Source: Moniliophthora roreri
Taxonomy: Eukaryota; Basidiomycota; Agaricomycetes; Agaricales; Marasmiaceae
DNA length: 64,000 nt
Assembly (NCBI GenBank): GCA_001466705.2
Contig: LATX02000184.1
Coordinates: 620,001 to 684,000 of the forward strand
Direction: 5' to 3'
The notes under the pieces are model-generated. The model made no database searches. It was not told the origin of the DNA and saw only the letters and a program-made list of their open reading frames with translations. This document shows positions 37,243 to 50,211 of the stretch, piece by piece (within the stretch, counting starts at the first letter, position 1; each line of letters opens with the position of its first letter). The translations under genes were made by a program, and so were the position numbers.

Positions 37243-39178
37243 TCAGCCCAGAAGCCCTTTCACGTATCGTAATAAATCCTTGCCCTAGAGGAAAGCAGAA
37301 GCGTAAGCCGCTGTCACCCACGAAAAACACTAATCTACTCACTCCACGACTCTTGACACCTTCGACCATCGCTTCGAAGTCCACTTCCATACCATCATCT
37401 CCCTCAGGAATATTACCGTCTTCACCTCTCTGCCTCCTCCCACCCTGATACCGCTGCGTCATCTTATACCTCAACACAACAGTCAAAACCGCTCTCCAGC
37501 CCTCCATAGCACCTCCATTTGCACCTATGCCATTCAACTGAGAGGTCGACGACGATGTCCGTGTATGTGATGATGTATTCACGGACACTGAAGAAGGCGA
37601 TGGAATCGGTAACGTCGGTAAAGGTGTAGACCGTACGACGTACGGACAATATGATCTGTGTTCTTTGAGAAGATCAAATTGGCGCTGTTTTTGTGCACTT
37701 CTACTGATATTGGCTGTTTGGGTACCTTCTGGAGCTGGAGCGGCTTCACTTGCTGACGAAGGCGGAGGTGCAAATGCCCATAGGCCAACACGTCGTTGAC
37801 ATAGCACGCAATGGAGCAAAGAGGTATCTCGGGATGCGATTTTAGTAGACGCATTTCGTAGAAGATTGGGATGAGGGATGTTCGCATTGCTTGGAGCAAC
37901 GGAAGAAGCTCTCGACAATGAGGGCGTGGTTACACGCGAGGCGGAACGTGAAGACATGGTGCGTGGTCTTTCCGGTGCAGGTGTCCACCCGAATAAAGCT
38001 ATGAGAACAGCGGTCGTGGAAGGGTTTGAAGGAGCGGGCGGACTCGTAGAAGATGAAGCTTCTGCTGTTTCGGGTTCCTCATTCTCATGAGGTAGCTCAT
38101 AAGAGAATATGATTGACTGAAGCGACGTCACTTGGTTTTGAGTCTAAAGTGAGAATTATTAATAAGAACCATCGTGTGTAGTGATAGTACTAACCAATGG
38201 GTGCTTGACTTCAACGGAGTGAACCAAATGGTCCAGAGATAGCGCGCTCTTTTTTAATTCACGTACTGTCACCGTAGGTGATTGCAATGGTATTCGGTAA
38301 ATGAGATCTTTGCTGAGAGTAAGAACTCGCATAACCCATAAAATAACTCGCTTCTTACCATCACATTGTCGGGTTCTCCAAGGGCAGCCATTTTTGTGTG
38401 CTTCCACGAGTGAAACACGTTGTTTTTCAATCAATGCATTTGCTGAATTCGGATTTGATGTGAGTAACCAACGGACTTGCTATAACCTACCTTCTTACCA
38501 GCATCTCGTGTCATTCCGTCCTTGTTTGCGAGCACCCAAGAGACGTTACATATTCCACACACTAGTCTATCCTTTCCGTCATTTATCCAACCACACTTTG
38601 CCGCTGCTACTGCATCAATTTGTGGGGGCTTATTGGCATATGTGGAAAGTTTGAAGGTGGAGAGGCGATTCAGAAAAGATGGTATGGATGAGGGTCTGTA
38701 ATCCGCGAGTGGTGATAATGGTGCAGGGGAGTCCCGATGGGCAAATGTATTGCGTGTGCGACTAGCCGCACGCGACAAAATGGCGGTGAGGTGCGGTGTA
38801 CTTTTCGAAAGCGAGCCAAAATTGGTCCCGAGTGAACTTCTAACGGTTTGTGACCTAGGTTTCAGAGAACCGCTGACGGTACGAGTTGACAGCGAGATTG
38901 GACTGACTTCGACGAGTGTGAATCTTTCGATTTGATGCCGTACTTGGCGAGTGTTGAGTAGATTGAACGAGCAAGGAAGGGTTTCTTTGTCGGGGGCGGC
39001 TGGTCAACGAGCGTTTCTTTTGAGGCGACGGCTGCGTCAAGTTTGTGGAATGCCTCGTCAAGTTTTCTCTAAATTAGACCTTTTTAGCCACGAAGTAGTA
39101 AGTTGTAACTAATTGAATACTAACTTTCGTGGCCCTTACATCTGCAGAACTTGAACTGGCGCCGCGTTCGACGTCCAT
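37243..39178 (-). CDS. C3HC zinc-finger protein (ZC3HC1/NIPA, Rsm1-like)
   Basis: Nuclear C3HC-type protein related to NIPA/ZC3HC1 and fission-yeast Rsm1, connected to the nuclear basket and mRNA export. Starts MDVERGASSSSADVRATK in a 54-nt exon; then RKLDEAFHKLD and, after another intron, GSLSKSTPHLTAILSRAAS. The C3HC domain reads KCGWIND...LVCGICNVSWVLA and, after splicing, EAHKNGCPWRTRQCD, giving the C-x(n)-C-x2-C...H-x3-C set. The second, Rsm1-like half has LLHCVLCQRRVGLWAF and FDLLKEHRSYCPYV. The naive frame ends in AVLFT, but an intron (gtgagt...cctctag) gives the better end GGKDLLRYVKGLLG-stop at 37243. It diverges from the F-box gene over 106 bp. Confidence 0.88.
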
Positions 39179-39284
39179 GATGGTGGTTGGTGAAGGGAGA
39201 AGAATGCTTACACAGCCACCCGGTTCAGCGAAAAAGGCCCCTAAACTGAGTCAAGATACTCCACGAACCACCAATATTGTCCTC

Positions 39285-40889
39285 ATGGCCCGCCAGAACA
39301 CAGATATCTTTCATCCTACAAGCGTATTTTCTCGAGATTTTCCAATTGACATGCTACTCGCGATATCCTCATGGCTACCTATACGAGACGCTTTGTCGTT
39401 CACGTCAGTAAGGATGCAACAACTCAAGTGTCTCCTTCCTCACCGATCCTTCTATCTAGACGTGTCGTCGCCTACATGGACTCACCGTGGTAAAGACTTT
39501 CTGGCTATCCTTATTGGAATTCGCAAACGGGTTGCGTCCCATCGCTTGCCCACCAGAGGAAGATCTTGCCGCACTCGACGTGCAGAAGCTGAAGGGTATT
39601 GCACTTCATACTCTACAGAGAGATGAAAATCTGGCACTATCAGAACCAAAGTACGAGCAGCGTTCACTCAAGAAGTTTCGGACTGGTATTGAAGTGAACG
39701 CTGCTTTCCATGTACCGGGCACGCGCCTTCTGGTCTTGTGCGATGCTTCTGACGGGAAGGCGTCGTGCTGGGATACGCTTTCCAAGAAGAAAGTCTGCGT
39801 TTCTGCCTACGTTGGTCGCAAGATCTTCGACTGGAGCTTTGCCAAGCAGTATAGGAACAAGATCCTGAAGGCTTTCTTCGTCGCAGATTCTGCAAATGCT
39901 ACACTGTACGTTGTCCCTAACTTTCAAGTATGTTCTTTTTGAGCGCTTTCAAAGGCCTACAGCCCTTATTGTTTTGTGCCTAAACTATCCTTCAGGCGAA
40001 AAACCCAAGCCGTTCTTCGACATCCTATTCAAACATGAGTTCCACGCACCCGTCAACCCTTCAGATATCGTTCATTGTGATTTAAACTTGGAATTCGTTG
40101 TGGTTACTTCACGTCAAGGAAAAGAAACAGTGGACATCACAATTTTTGACTACACTCGAAAAACGCGACGTGTGATACACACCGATATCCCTGCTGTATG
40201 TTGAAGGCCCCATCTCTTTCTGGCTAGTACAAAACACTGACCTGACTATTAAGGCCGATGATTACTACCGGCTGGAGCCTTGTTTTCAAGGAAAACAACT
40301 CCACCTCTTCGTCCATCATCCACATTGGACATACTTCCATACTTGCTCCAAAGCTGATATCGCCGAGGAGGCCTATATCAGCCTTTTGCAGCACTCCGAA
40401 AACCAGAAGTACAGTTGGCCGAAAACTTCTTCTGAGATATCGCCCTGTGAATACGAACATTTTCTTAGTTGCTCCTGCGGGCCTCGCACCTTGACCACCG
40501 TTCATTACGTGGCCTCGACGCAGAATTCGAACATACAGGGCATTGAATTCTTCTACTGGGACCCATCCCGCAGCGGCAAAACGACTCCTATTACATCGTT
40601 CCTTGTCAAAGGGTATCTCCAAGACAACGGAGATGACATATTGATTGACAACACCTCCAGTTCAAGTGTGCTTTTCTTCCATGAGCCACTCGAGGTGCAT
40701 CAAACTGCCCTAAAACTCCTCACTTTCGATGAGGGGTCATCCACACCCACTCTTCATTCGCCCAAAATTCCAAAGGAATGGATCTTCACTCAGCGCGAGA
40801 ACCTCTACAATATCTTGTTTGACGAACTGCTTGGTACCATCTATTTTGTCACTAGGCGTGGGAGGCTATTATGTGTTCCGTACGCGTAG
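39285..40889 (+). CDS. F-box protein
   Basis: Likely SCF ubiquitin-ligase substrate adaptor. MARQNTDIFHPTSVFSRDFP leads into an F-box (residues about 17-60: FPIDMLLAISSWLPIRDALSFTS), completed after a GTAAGG-donor intron as TCRRLHGLTVVKTFW. The remaining 400 or so residues are beta-rich without a motif I can name (WD-like strands such as KASCWDTLSKKKVCV are suggestive but irregular). Introns near 39409-39460, 39928-40000 and 40196-40253. It ends RRGRLLCVPYA. Agaricomycetes carry large families of such F-box proteins; the target is unknown. Confidence 0.82.
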
Positions 40890-41121
40890 TGTAGCAGTCC
40901 GTTCAGTTCTGTATTCTATCTACTCCTCTTCCAATATATTAAATGTTAGTGTAGTTCATCTATTCGTTCATTTCCAGTCGAACTTTTCAATGTTTGACAA
41001 CTTCTCCACTTACGTGTGCATTGCTGCGCGGGATTTATACTAGTTACCAAATTGAGAGTCTGCCTGCGTCACTCTTCTTCTCCAGCCGAAGCGAATTCCG
41101 TTTCTATCTTCTTGCCACAAC

Positions 41122-42036
41122 ATGAACCGAATATTTGGCACCTCGTCACGGAAACCAAAAGCAAATCTTCAAGACGCTATCGCGGCAGTCAGTTCGATTC
41201 ACTTTGCATACTTGGACGTCACTGAACAACACATACATAGACCGATGCACGCGCGGCATCTATAGAAGTGAAGATCAAGAAACTTGACGGGGAGCTGGGA
41301 AGGTATAAAGAGCAGATGAGTAAACTAAGAAATGGGCCCGGGAAGGTGCGTATTCTCATGATTTTAGGAGGCTCTCAGAAGCTCACAGGCACCCGTAGAA
41401 TGCCATACAGCAGCGAGCACTTCGAACATTAAAACAGAAGAAGATGTACGAGGGACAACTCGCACAGTTACAGCAACAAACCTTTAACATGGAGTCAGCG
41501 GCCATGACTACGGAAAATCTGAGGAACACTATGGCCACCGTGGATGCGATGCAACAGGCTAATAAGGAGTTGAAGAAGCAGTATGGAAAAATAGACATTG
41601 ACAAGATTGAGGTGTGTATCCTTCGGTGATTTCATTTTCGCTGAATGCTGACTGCTCTTGCTGGAAATTGCAGAATGCCCATTATGAGATGGAGGACCTC
41701 CTTGAGCAAGCCAATGAAATCCAAGAATCGCTTGCGCGGTCATACGCAGTACCTGATGAGATCGACGAGGCGGATCTAGAAGCTGGTATGTTAGACGTTT
41801 TTTATCTAGAAAATCAAGTAAATCTTTCGCAGAATTGGATGCGCTGCAACTTGAGGAGGAAGAAGAGGGGGCATCATATCTCGCAGACCTTAATAAAGTC
41901 CCCGATTTCGTTGATGAACCGCCTATCGAACTCGGAGAGGTACGTTTCATATACCCTATCTCCGCAACAGACCTGAAGGGAATCTCTATTGCGGCAGACT
42001 CCAGTACCGCAAGAGGCTGCGAAAGTTACCAGTTAA
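41122..42036 (+). CDS. VPS60: ESCRT-III-associated CHMP5/Vps60
   Basis: Late-acting ESCRT-III protein that binds Vta1 to stimulate Vps4. It starts MNRIFGTSSRKPKANLQDAI (exon 41122-41187), then TDARAASIEVKIKKLDGEL (41241-41345), AIQQRALRTLKQKKMYEGQ, NMESAAMTTENLRNTMATV, LKKQYGKIDIDKIE, YEMEDLLEQANEIQESL and the acidic ELDALQLEEEEE stretch ending in VPQEAAKVTS after the last intron (41940-41994). Order and spacing match human CHMP5. About 220 residues, six exons. Converges with the aldehyde dehydrogenase gene, 153 bp between stops. Confidence 0.94.
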
Positions 42037-42189
42037 AGCTTTCACATTATCGAGGACGTTCCTCATTTCACTGTATTCACATACCTCTCGTTCGGGTTTA
42101 CGATTTGGACTTCAAGTGTAATATAACCATAGATGTATCCACAGATCTCCAGACAAATGATATACATGAATTCAGATGCAATAGAATGT

Positions 42190-44345
42190 TTAGCCATATC
42201 TCCTTCCTTCAGCAGATTCTGCGAACCAGTCATCGGTCTTTCTCGTCTCGTCAGCTGACGCAACGTTGACAATCGTCGACTTGCTTTGAGAGTCTGGATT
42301 ACTTGGTCAGCAATGCTCTGGCAGGTATGACAGCAGGACATACAGGCCTCAAAGGCTTCTAGGCCATTCTCTCTTCCTATACCACTCTCCTTCATACCGC
42401 CCCTGTACGGGTTCGTTTCAATTCATTGAAAGGACTGCACGAATCTGGAATACCATACTCACCAAGGAGAACTAGGGTCATTCCGATGATGAGTGTTAAT
42501 CCAACACAGACCAGCTTGTACTTCAGCGGCGACTCTATGCGCTTTGGACAGATCGGAAGTCCAGATGCCTGCACCGAGCCCATACCTGGAGGCATTGGCA
42601 AGCCTTATGCCCTCGGCCTCGTTCTGAAAAAATGATGACACGAAGTTCAGGTGCGGAAGGAGTAGCGAATCCATACCGAAAACCGTTTTACGACGACCAC
42701 GGGTCCGAATATCTCTTCTTGCCATAGAAGATCATTGATCTCAACTTCAGTGATGATTGTAGGCGGAAAAAAGCTTCCAGAAGAAAAGTCGAAGTTATCG
42801 AGTTCGGAGTTACCTAACATTTGTTGTCCGCCAACCACTATCCTGCCTTGCGTCTGTTCAATCATACCCTCGATCCTGTTCAAGTGTTTTTGCGAGATCA
42901 CGGTCCCCATCGTTGACTTTGGGTTGAGCGCTGCAAATGGATCAAGTACATACTAAAAATCCATGGGCTGCACTCACGATCACCCATTCTTCTACGAATG
43001 CTTTCGGACTTGCCCACGAACTTCTTCATGAAAGCGTCGTATATTCCATCTTGCACGATGATCCTGGCTCCAGATACGCATGTCTGACCTGAAGCTACGA
43101 AAGCAGCGAAGGCAACCCCGTTCACGGCGGATTCCATGTCCGCATCATTAAAAACGACGATGGGGGCCTGCGACGCATGTTCAGTACTTCAAACCGGTGG
43201 CATATCAAGATAGCAGGACCTTTCCACCCAACTCGGCGGTGTATGATGCTAAATTGGAGCCGACAATGCTACCTAATATACGACCAGTTTGTGTACCTGC
43301 CTTCAACTGAAGTCAATATCGTGAACTATGAAGCCATTTCATACTCACAGTAACGTCGACCTTGCGTATTAAGGGATTACTGACAATCGCTTTCCCAGTT
43401 GTAGTCCCAAATCCTGGCAAGACTGATAGGACGCCTTGCGGTACTGTCGCCAATTACATTAGTTGAATGCCACATTTTGCGTAGATAATGACGTACAGCC
43501 GGCTTCTGTGGCCATTTTGGCAAATTCCAGAACAGTGATTGGAGCGAGCTGGGATACGGCGATAGTGAGACTCTGCCTGCTGATACACATGAGGTCCTAC
43601 CTCAGAAGGTTTGATAATCACGCTATTACCAGCCGCTAGAGCTGGTGCAAATTTCTTTATGGCTATGAATAGAGGATGGTTGAAAGGCTATGACCACAAT
43701 CAGTATCGAACATGTACTCGGTGGAACTTCTTTACGCACTGTGATCTGAGCAACAACACCCAATGGTACCCTTTGGATGTAGTTCAGCAGCTTTCCTTGT
43801 GTAGGTGCTACGTATGCTTGATTTGTGCGAAGCAAAGCTGCGTAATAGTCTCTGAGCACGCAAGGTTGAGATCACAGAACCTGGGTCCCTAGAGTAGTGG
43901 CGGATACTCACATCCATTCTGGTACACGACCAAGTTGCGCGTTCATTTCACGTATCGTCCTTCCCGTCTGTAGAGTCTCCATGCGCGCGAGTTCGGGTAT
44001 TCGTTCCTCTAGCATGCGAGCCAGTCGAGAAAGCACTTTGGAACGCACGATTGCAGGTGCTTTGGACCAAACACCCGAGTCAAAGATAGTTTGAGCATGA
44101 TCAATTGTATTTTTCACATCTTCAGCAGAGGCTGTTGTCACTCTATGGTTGTATGAGATCATGGTCAACTCGCTGAGCTAGATGACGTACTTGCAGAGCT
44201 CTTGTCCGTTGGCGGGATTGATGACCGTGAATCTATCATTCGTGAATGGACCTTGGTCCGTGTGCGTGCATTGCCAAAGATAATTTTACGCACTCTTCAG
44301 TCGATTCGCTTTCAATCCCACGTTGTCCGTATCTGGGTGGGCCAT
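42190..44345 (-). CDS. aldehyde dehydrogenase (NAD(P)-dependent)
   Basis: Oxidises aldehydes to acids. Motifs in order: RFTVINPANGQELC, VPLGVVAQITPFNHPL (oxyanion Asn), GNSVIIKPSE (cofactor Lys), YTAELGGKAP (general-base Glu), ASGQTCVSGARI (nucleophile Cys), EIFGPVVVV, and the C-terminal GMKESGIGRENGLEAFEAYSQSKSTIVN. It is cut by about ten introns. All catalytic residues are present. The 5' end is uncertain: a 42-nt intron (GTGCGT...CCAAG near 44253-44294) must be removed to skip an in-frame TAA; with it the frame reads through to ATGs at 44345, 44369 or 44491. I chose the nearest. The last intron gives the end SAEGRRYG-stop rather than the naive frame. Confidence 0.88.
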
Positions 44346-44635
44346 AACGTTGGGAGATGGCGACGGCATTGGCAACGGTGCTGCTCTAAGAATAATGGGA
44401 GTCACGTCTGTCCAGGTTGGAGGAGGAAGAGAATACACACCAACTGCCTGCAAAAGGGTCGAAAGGGAACCTCACTTCGTAGCAGGAGCATGATGAGAGG
44501 ATAAGGGCAAGGGTCTTTTCAAATGATGCCAATATGGTGCCAATATATCATGTTGGTCGAAAGACTAGAACAAGTTGCCTTTTCCGGGGCACCCTAAACT
44601 TTACTCACAACCACGACCGAGGCCAAGCCACAGCA

Positions 44636-47383
44636 ATGGACGGACGAGCACCCAGGTAATTCTACAACTTTCTTCAGAATTATACCATCTAATTCGCTAC
44701 AGAATAAAAAATCGGGCGCCAGCCGCTATCCAAATCACTGCAGAGCAACTCTTGCGGGAGGTACGAATACACCTTTTTTGCAACAGTGCTAGAGACATAA
44801 CATCATGCTCATTACAGGCACAAGAAAGGCAAGAAAGTGCATTCCGCGCACCGAGGCAGAGGGTCGAGGATTTTGAGGAACTTCACGAGTACAGAGGGAG
44901 AAAGAGGAAGGAGTTTGAGGAGAGAATAAGACGTACGAGGGGCAGTATGTACGTTGCTTGCATTTTTTTCCTCCTTTATTTGTGTGCTGAATGTTCTCCT
45001 AGTAAAGAATGGCTTCAATACGCCAATTGGGAGGTGCGCATCCTCACCTCAACCATAACATCACTCATTTTTTGACTTCACATCCCATATCAGGCCTCCC
45101 AAAACGAATTCGCGCGTTCGCGGTCGGTATACGAGCGAGCTCTTGATGTTGACCCCCGTAGCATTCAGCTATGGCTCAGCTATACAGAGATGGAGCTCAA
45201 GTCACGGAACGTCCAGCATGCTCGCAACCTTTTTGACCGAGCCGTGACATTACTACCACGCGTTGACCAATTATGGTATAAATACGTTTATCTGGAAGAA
45301 TTGCTGCAGAATGTTCCTGGTGCTCGGCAGGTATTCGAGAGATGGATGCAATGGGAACCTGACGACAAAGCGTGGCAGGCATACATCAAGATGGAGGAGC
45401 GGTATGGCGAGTTGGATCGTGCTAGTGCTATCTATGAGAGATGGGTTGCTATTCGACCGGAACCACGAGTTTGGGTGAAGTGGGGCAAATTTGAGGAAGA
45501 CAGGCAGAAGTTAGATAAGGCTCGAGAAGTATTCCAGACTGCGCTCGAATTTTTCGGTGATGACGAGCAGCAGATTGAAAAGGCACAAGCAGTGTTTAGC
45601 GCTTTCGCAAAGATGGAAACTAGGCTAAAGGAATATGAACGTGCACGCGTCATATATAAAGTACGTAGTATCTCTTCTGAGCAGTGCCGTTTCTAAAGTC
45701 GACTTTCGTAGTTTGCCTTGGAACGGATACCACGCTCAAAATCAGCTGGTCTTTATGCTTCATATACCAAGTTTGAGAAGCAACACGGTACCCGCAACAC
45801 ATTAGAATCTACCGTTCTGGGGAAACGGAGGATTCAATACGAGGAAGAGTTATCCCATGATCGTCGCAACTATGACGTTTGGTTCGACTATGCTCGATTA
45901 GAAGAAGGTGCATGGAGGGATCTAAAGGAGGAGGGTGCTACAGCTGAGGAAGAGGAAGCCGCTGCTGCCAGAGTACGAGAGGTCTATGAACAGGCTGTTG
46001 CTCAAGTACCGCCAGGAAATGAGAAACGACACTGGAGGCGGTACGTTTTTCTCTGGCTGGACTATGCTCTATTCGAGGAAGTTGAGACCAAGGTAGAACT
46101 TCATCCCTCTGCCATCTTGCCGCTTCTTATGGGCTTCTACGACAGGACTACAACCGAGCGAGGCAGATATATCAAACTGCTGTTCAGCTCATTCCCCATA
46201 AAGTCTTCACGTTCGCCAAACTGTGGCTAATGTTTGCAAAGTTCGAGATCAGGCGTCTAGATCTAGCAGCTGCCAGAAGAATACTGGGTGCTGCTATAGG
46301 AATGTGTCCAAAAGAAAAGTTATTCAAGGGCTACATTGAGCTGGAAATTGATGTGCGTTCCTTCTACTCATTCAGCTATACATATAACTGAGCTTTCTGC
46401 AGCTTCGTGAATTCGATCGTGCTCGTAAGCTGTACGAAAAGTACCTCGAGGTATGAAACGACTGGTTTCATCTCCGGAAGGCCCTGACATTCCTTTCAGT
46501 TCGATCCCTCAAATTCTTCCGCATGGATCAAGTTCGCTGAGCTCGAATCACAGCTTCAAGACTTTGCTCGGACACGCGCCATCTTTGAGCTTGGCGTTTC
46601 TCAGTCACCATTGTCAATGCCTGAACTTCTTTGGAAGGCTTACATTGACTATGAAGTTGAAGAAGGCGAGCGAGACGCCGCACGTGCACTTTATGAGCGC
46701 CTCGTCGCGCTTAGCGGCCATGTTAAAGTCTGGATATCTTATGCCCTGTTCGAGGCGGAGCCAATACCCCTGCCTCGTGCAATGAGAGAGGATGAGGACG
46801 AGGAAGACGAGGAAGCGGAACAGAGAATGGTTGCTGGTGATGCCGCCTTGGCACGTCAAGTATTTGAACGTGCTTACAAGGACCTCAAGGGCAGAGGTCT
46901 TAAGAGCGAGGTGTGTAGTAGTATTCTTTCAATAAGTTTACTACGGCTAACTCAGGCCTTTCGACAGCGTGTAGCACTGCTCGAGGTCTGGAAGACGTTT
47001 GAGGAAGAGCATGGTACTACTGATGAAGTCGCGAAGGTTCAAGGCATGATGCCAATCGTCAGCAAGAGACGGAAGGTCGATCAAGAGACCGGACAGACCG
47101 TCGAAGGTGCGCATAAAATACCCTTTGAGTCTTTTGAGGCCAATATACTTACCCCTGCATAGATTGGGACCTCGTCTTTGCAGACGACGAACGTGAAGCA
47201 AACCCGACTTCGTTCAAGTTCTTGCAAATGGCTCACGCCTGGAAAAATGCTCAGAAGCCCGGCGCTGCCAAACCTGCAGATGTTGCTACTGCCGCTAATA
47301 AAAAGACGGACGAGCCAAAGGAACAATCCCAAGACGATGCTAGTGATGCAAGTTCCCGTGATGGGGGAGATGGTGAGGACTAG
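44636..47383 (+). CDS. CLF1: pre-mRNA splicing factor Clf1/Crooked neck (Syf3)
   Basis: Scaffold of the NineTeen (Prp19-associated) complex. The start exon is 20 nt (MDGRAP), followed by [19 protein letters not shown], the signature CRN N-terminus, and [21 protein letters not shown]. Then come about 15 HAT repeats, recognisable by the W...Y/F...E spacing: [98 protein letters not shown]. The tail has KRRKVD (NLS-like) and an acidic end to GGDGED-stop. Nine or more exons. Diverges from the aldehyde dehydrogenase. Confidence 0.95.
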
Positions 47384-47663
47384 GGGAGATGTTGTACTGT
47401 CTTTCGGTATCTGTAATACTATGAAAATTGTCTGGCAGGTGTAAGCATTGCTTGCAGTCGTATTCTTAGCCTATCAGAGTCTCTTGCGCCTCGGCTTCGC
47501 TGGGCCACTCGCACATCACTGATCAAGTGTTCGTGCTTGGTGTCCACGAGGCGCGCCCGTACGGATGAACTGAAATTATTTGAAAATTGTCTTATTGTCA
47601 GCATGGCACCAACCTCAGCCCTTGTTTCTTTCCCTTTTCCTTCGGCCCGTCTCCTCTACTAAT

Positions 47664-49181
47664 ATGCTATCTTCACGAGCGTTCTCCGCCTTCACACGTC
47701 GTTTCCCTGTCGCGGTCCATATCAACCGACGCGAATTAGCAACGGTCGTCACAGACGTCAACGATTCAAGCTTCCGGATACCTGTGATCAATTTTGCGAA
47801 ATTCAGAGAGGCTGCCTCGCTGGATGAGAAGAAGAAAACTGCCGACGAGATTGTGGGAGCGTTCAAGGAGAGTGGATTCATTTACATTGAAGGGCATGGA
47901 ATCCCTGCAGGTGCATTATGTATGCCTCTGCAATGAAAAATACTTACGAGTCTTCATATTTCCAGAAACTATCTCTAATACCTTCCAAAAGGTGTGCAAT
48001 AGCAGCTTCTATGGGTATCATTGACTGATCGTTCTTTCCAGAGCAGAGAGTTCTTCAAAATGCCGACCGAAAAGAAGGTGTGTTCTGTGTAGCTTCAAAA
48101 TTCGTACTTTGATCATCTCTCATTGCTTGCCTTAGGACAAGTTGGCTTGGGAAGATCCGCGGTCAAACCGAGGATATGTCAAGATTGGCCGTGAGCGTGT
48201 TACACAGTCCAAGGATGCAGCCGAGATAGCACAATTGAGAGCAAAGGCACCCGACTACAAGGAGTCCATGGAGATTGGGCGTGACTGGGATTCGGAATGG
48301 AGAAATATGTGGCCCCAAGAGAGTGATGCTCCCGGATTCAAGCAGACGATGCTGGGTTTCTATCAGGCGAGTGCAAAGATGATTAACCCGAAGTAATCTT
48401 GTATGCTGAATACTTTTTATTGATAGACGTGCCACAACCTTCATATCGAGATGATGCGTTCAATTGCTCTTGGATTGCATCTGGAGGAGAACTTCTTTGA
48501 CAACAAGATCGACCAGCAGTGTCACAACCTCAGGCTTCTTTCCTATCCCCCAATTAAAAGTGCACTACTGGATGGGGAAGGACAGGCTCGGGCTGGCGCC
48601 CACTCTGGTCGGTGTGCTTTACTCCTGGAATCTCACCGGGCGCTGACACGTGTACAGATTATGGTACCCTCACATTACTGTTCCAGGTAAGCCGCGTGTA
48701 GCAGGAGATTTTGTGGTCAGCTTATAACTATCTTGTATTTCTAGGATTCAGTAAGAAGCCATAATGCGAAGGGTAGAACAAGGCATTGAACAATCTTGCA
48801 GGTTGGCGGCCTTCAAGTCAGAAACCCGAATACCGGCTCATACGTTGCCGCTACACCAATTGTATGTCTTCAGGTAGCAGGTTTTGTTCGGTCTCTAATC
48901 CTTTGCAGCCTGGAACCATTGTCATTAACGTCGGAGATCTACTGTCCAGATGGAGCAATGATGTTCTCCGCTCGACTCTGCATCGAGTAGTGGCTCCTTC
49001 TGCAAAGAAGATAAACGAGACTGAGGAGATTACGCCTGCTCGACAGTCTATCGCCTTCTTCTGCAACCCCAACTTCGACGCGGAGATTGCGTGTCTCCCT
49101 AACTGTGGAAAAGAAGCCAAGTATCCTCCCATCAACACCGGAGACTACATTGTTGGTCGCCTCACGGTGACCTACAACTAG
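47664..49181 (+). CDS. 2-oxoglutarate/Fe(II) oxygenase, isopenicillin-N-synthase type
   Basis: Non-haem iron dioxygenase. An ATG at 47603 is followed by an in-frame stop, so the start is MLSSRAFSAFTRRFPVAVH, an Arg-rich presequence-like N-terminus. The DIOX_N half has RIPVINFAKF, FKESGFIYIEGHGIP and SREFFKMPTEKK. The catalytic half has HNLHIEMMRSIALGLHLEENFF, LRLLSYPP, then the iron triad H and D in AGAHSDYGTLTLLFQ and the distal His in LRSTLHRVV, plus RQSIAFF for 2-oxoglutarate binding. About ten short exons; ends YIVGRLTVTYN. The substrate cannot be told from sequence; the broad family includes gibberellin-type, clavaminate-type and IPNS-type enzymes. Confidence 0.88.
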
Positions 49182-50211
49182 TGATTTTGGGTTTAATTAT
49201 ACGGATCTGTTGGACTATTGTATTATCAAAATGCAGACACATGAATGTGTCTACCATTGCCAATTGTCATTTCTAATGGGAACCGTCGACGAGTCGTCAA
49301 CTTCGTCTTCCATCTGCTGCAAACCTGCTGTCTGATACTCAGCCTCTGTCCTTTCGTTGACCTAATTGGTACCTTCAGGGGGTTCATTTCCGTATTCTTT
49401 GTGACCCTTCCAGACGTGAGCTAGCGGGCTCTACGTCCAACCACTCGCCGGGCATTGGCACTTCAGTAAACCAAGAATTCTCTATTTCCTCGACCTAGTC
49501 TCCATTAATCCTTTCTAATCAAATTCCAATGGTACAGCTCGCTCCCAAGACTCCTTCTCAAAGACAAGTTAAGCCAACCGTTGGCTTGATGTGGCTGCTG
49601 GCAACGGCATACAAGCTTCAGTGTATTGCGCCCTCACGTGCAGACTGTGTAGCTTCAGAAAGTGCATTCTGTATTGAGGCGGTTGATGCTTTCCAGATGT
49701 GTCAACACTTTCATAAGGGATTCGCCGACTTCGCGCGGCACAAAAGGTGAAGATGAATGGTAATTTCTGGGGCCGGAACATATATCCTTGCGGAGGAGCT
49801 TGGTCGGGAAGTTGTGTGTCTGAGTTGTATGATAACGTTCGTTCATTCTTCCGTGTTAAGGACATCCTTAGCTAATTACTTGATTGTGATACTTTTGCCG
49901 CAACTTGAATACCGCGAATGTGAAAAGAAAAGGACATGGACATGGACGGAGATTTGCACGCGAACGACGGTGATCCACGCAAAGATACACGTGATCGTTC
50001 GTTCTCCACTAAGGACGCCGAGGGAGAAAAGTAATCGTTTAAATAGAAACAATAAAATACTGCAGGAGTACAGTGGGTGGAGATCATGTCGTATATGCGA
50101 GGATGAACGATGGAATGGAGTAATTAATACGTGCATAGTATGAACAAAACCAATGTGATGCAGAATCTAACAATGATGAATGAAAATGGGAGTGTCTTCC
50201 TTGAGTAACAG
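49182..50211. other. convergent intergenic region, 1 kb
   Basis: Shared 3' side of the 2OG oxygenase and RCC1. Open frames of 60-130 codons show no family features. Nothing else seen. Confidence 0.4.

Noticed and set aside
47603..47662. Upstream ATG (MAPTSALVSF) for the 2OG oxygenase
   Set aside because: In-frame stop after 20 codons; at most a short upstream reading frame.
49529..49750. Possible small protein MVQLAPKTPSQ
   Set aside because: 73 codons, no signal peptide, no recognisable family and no splice partners.
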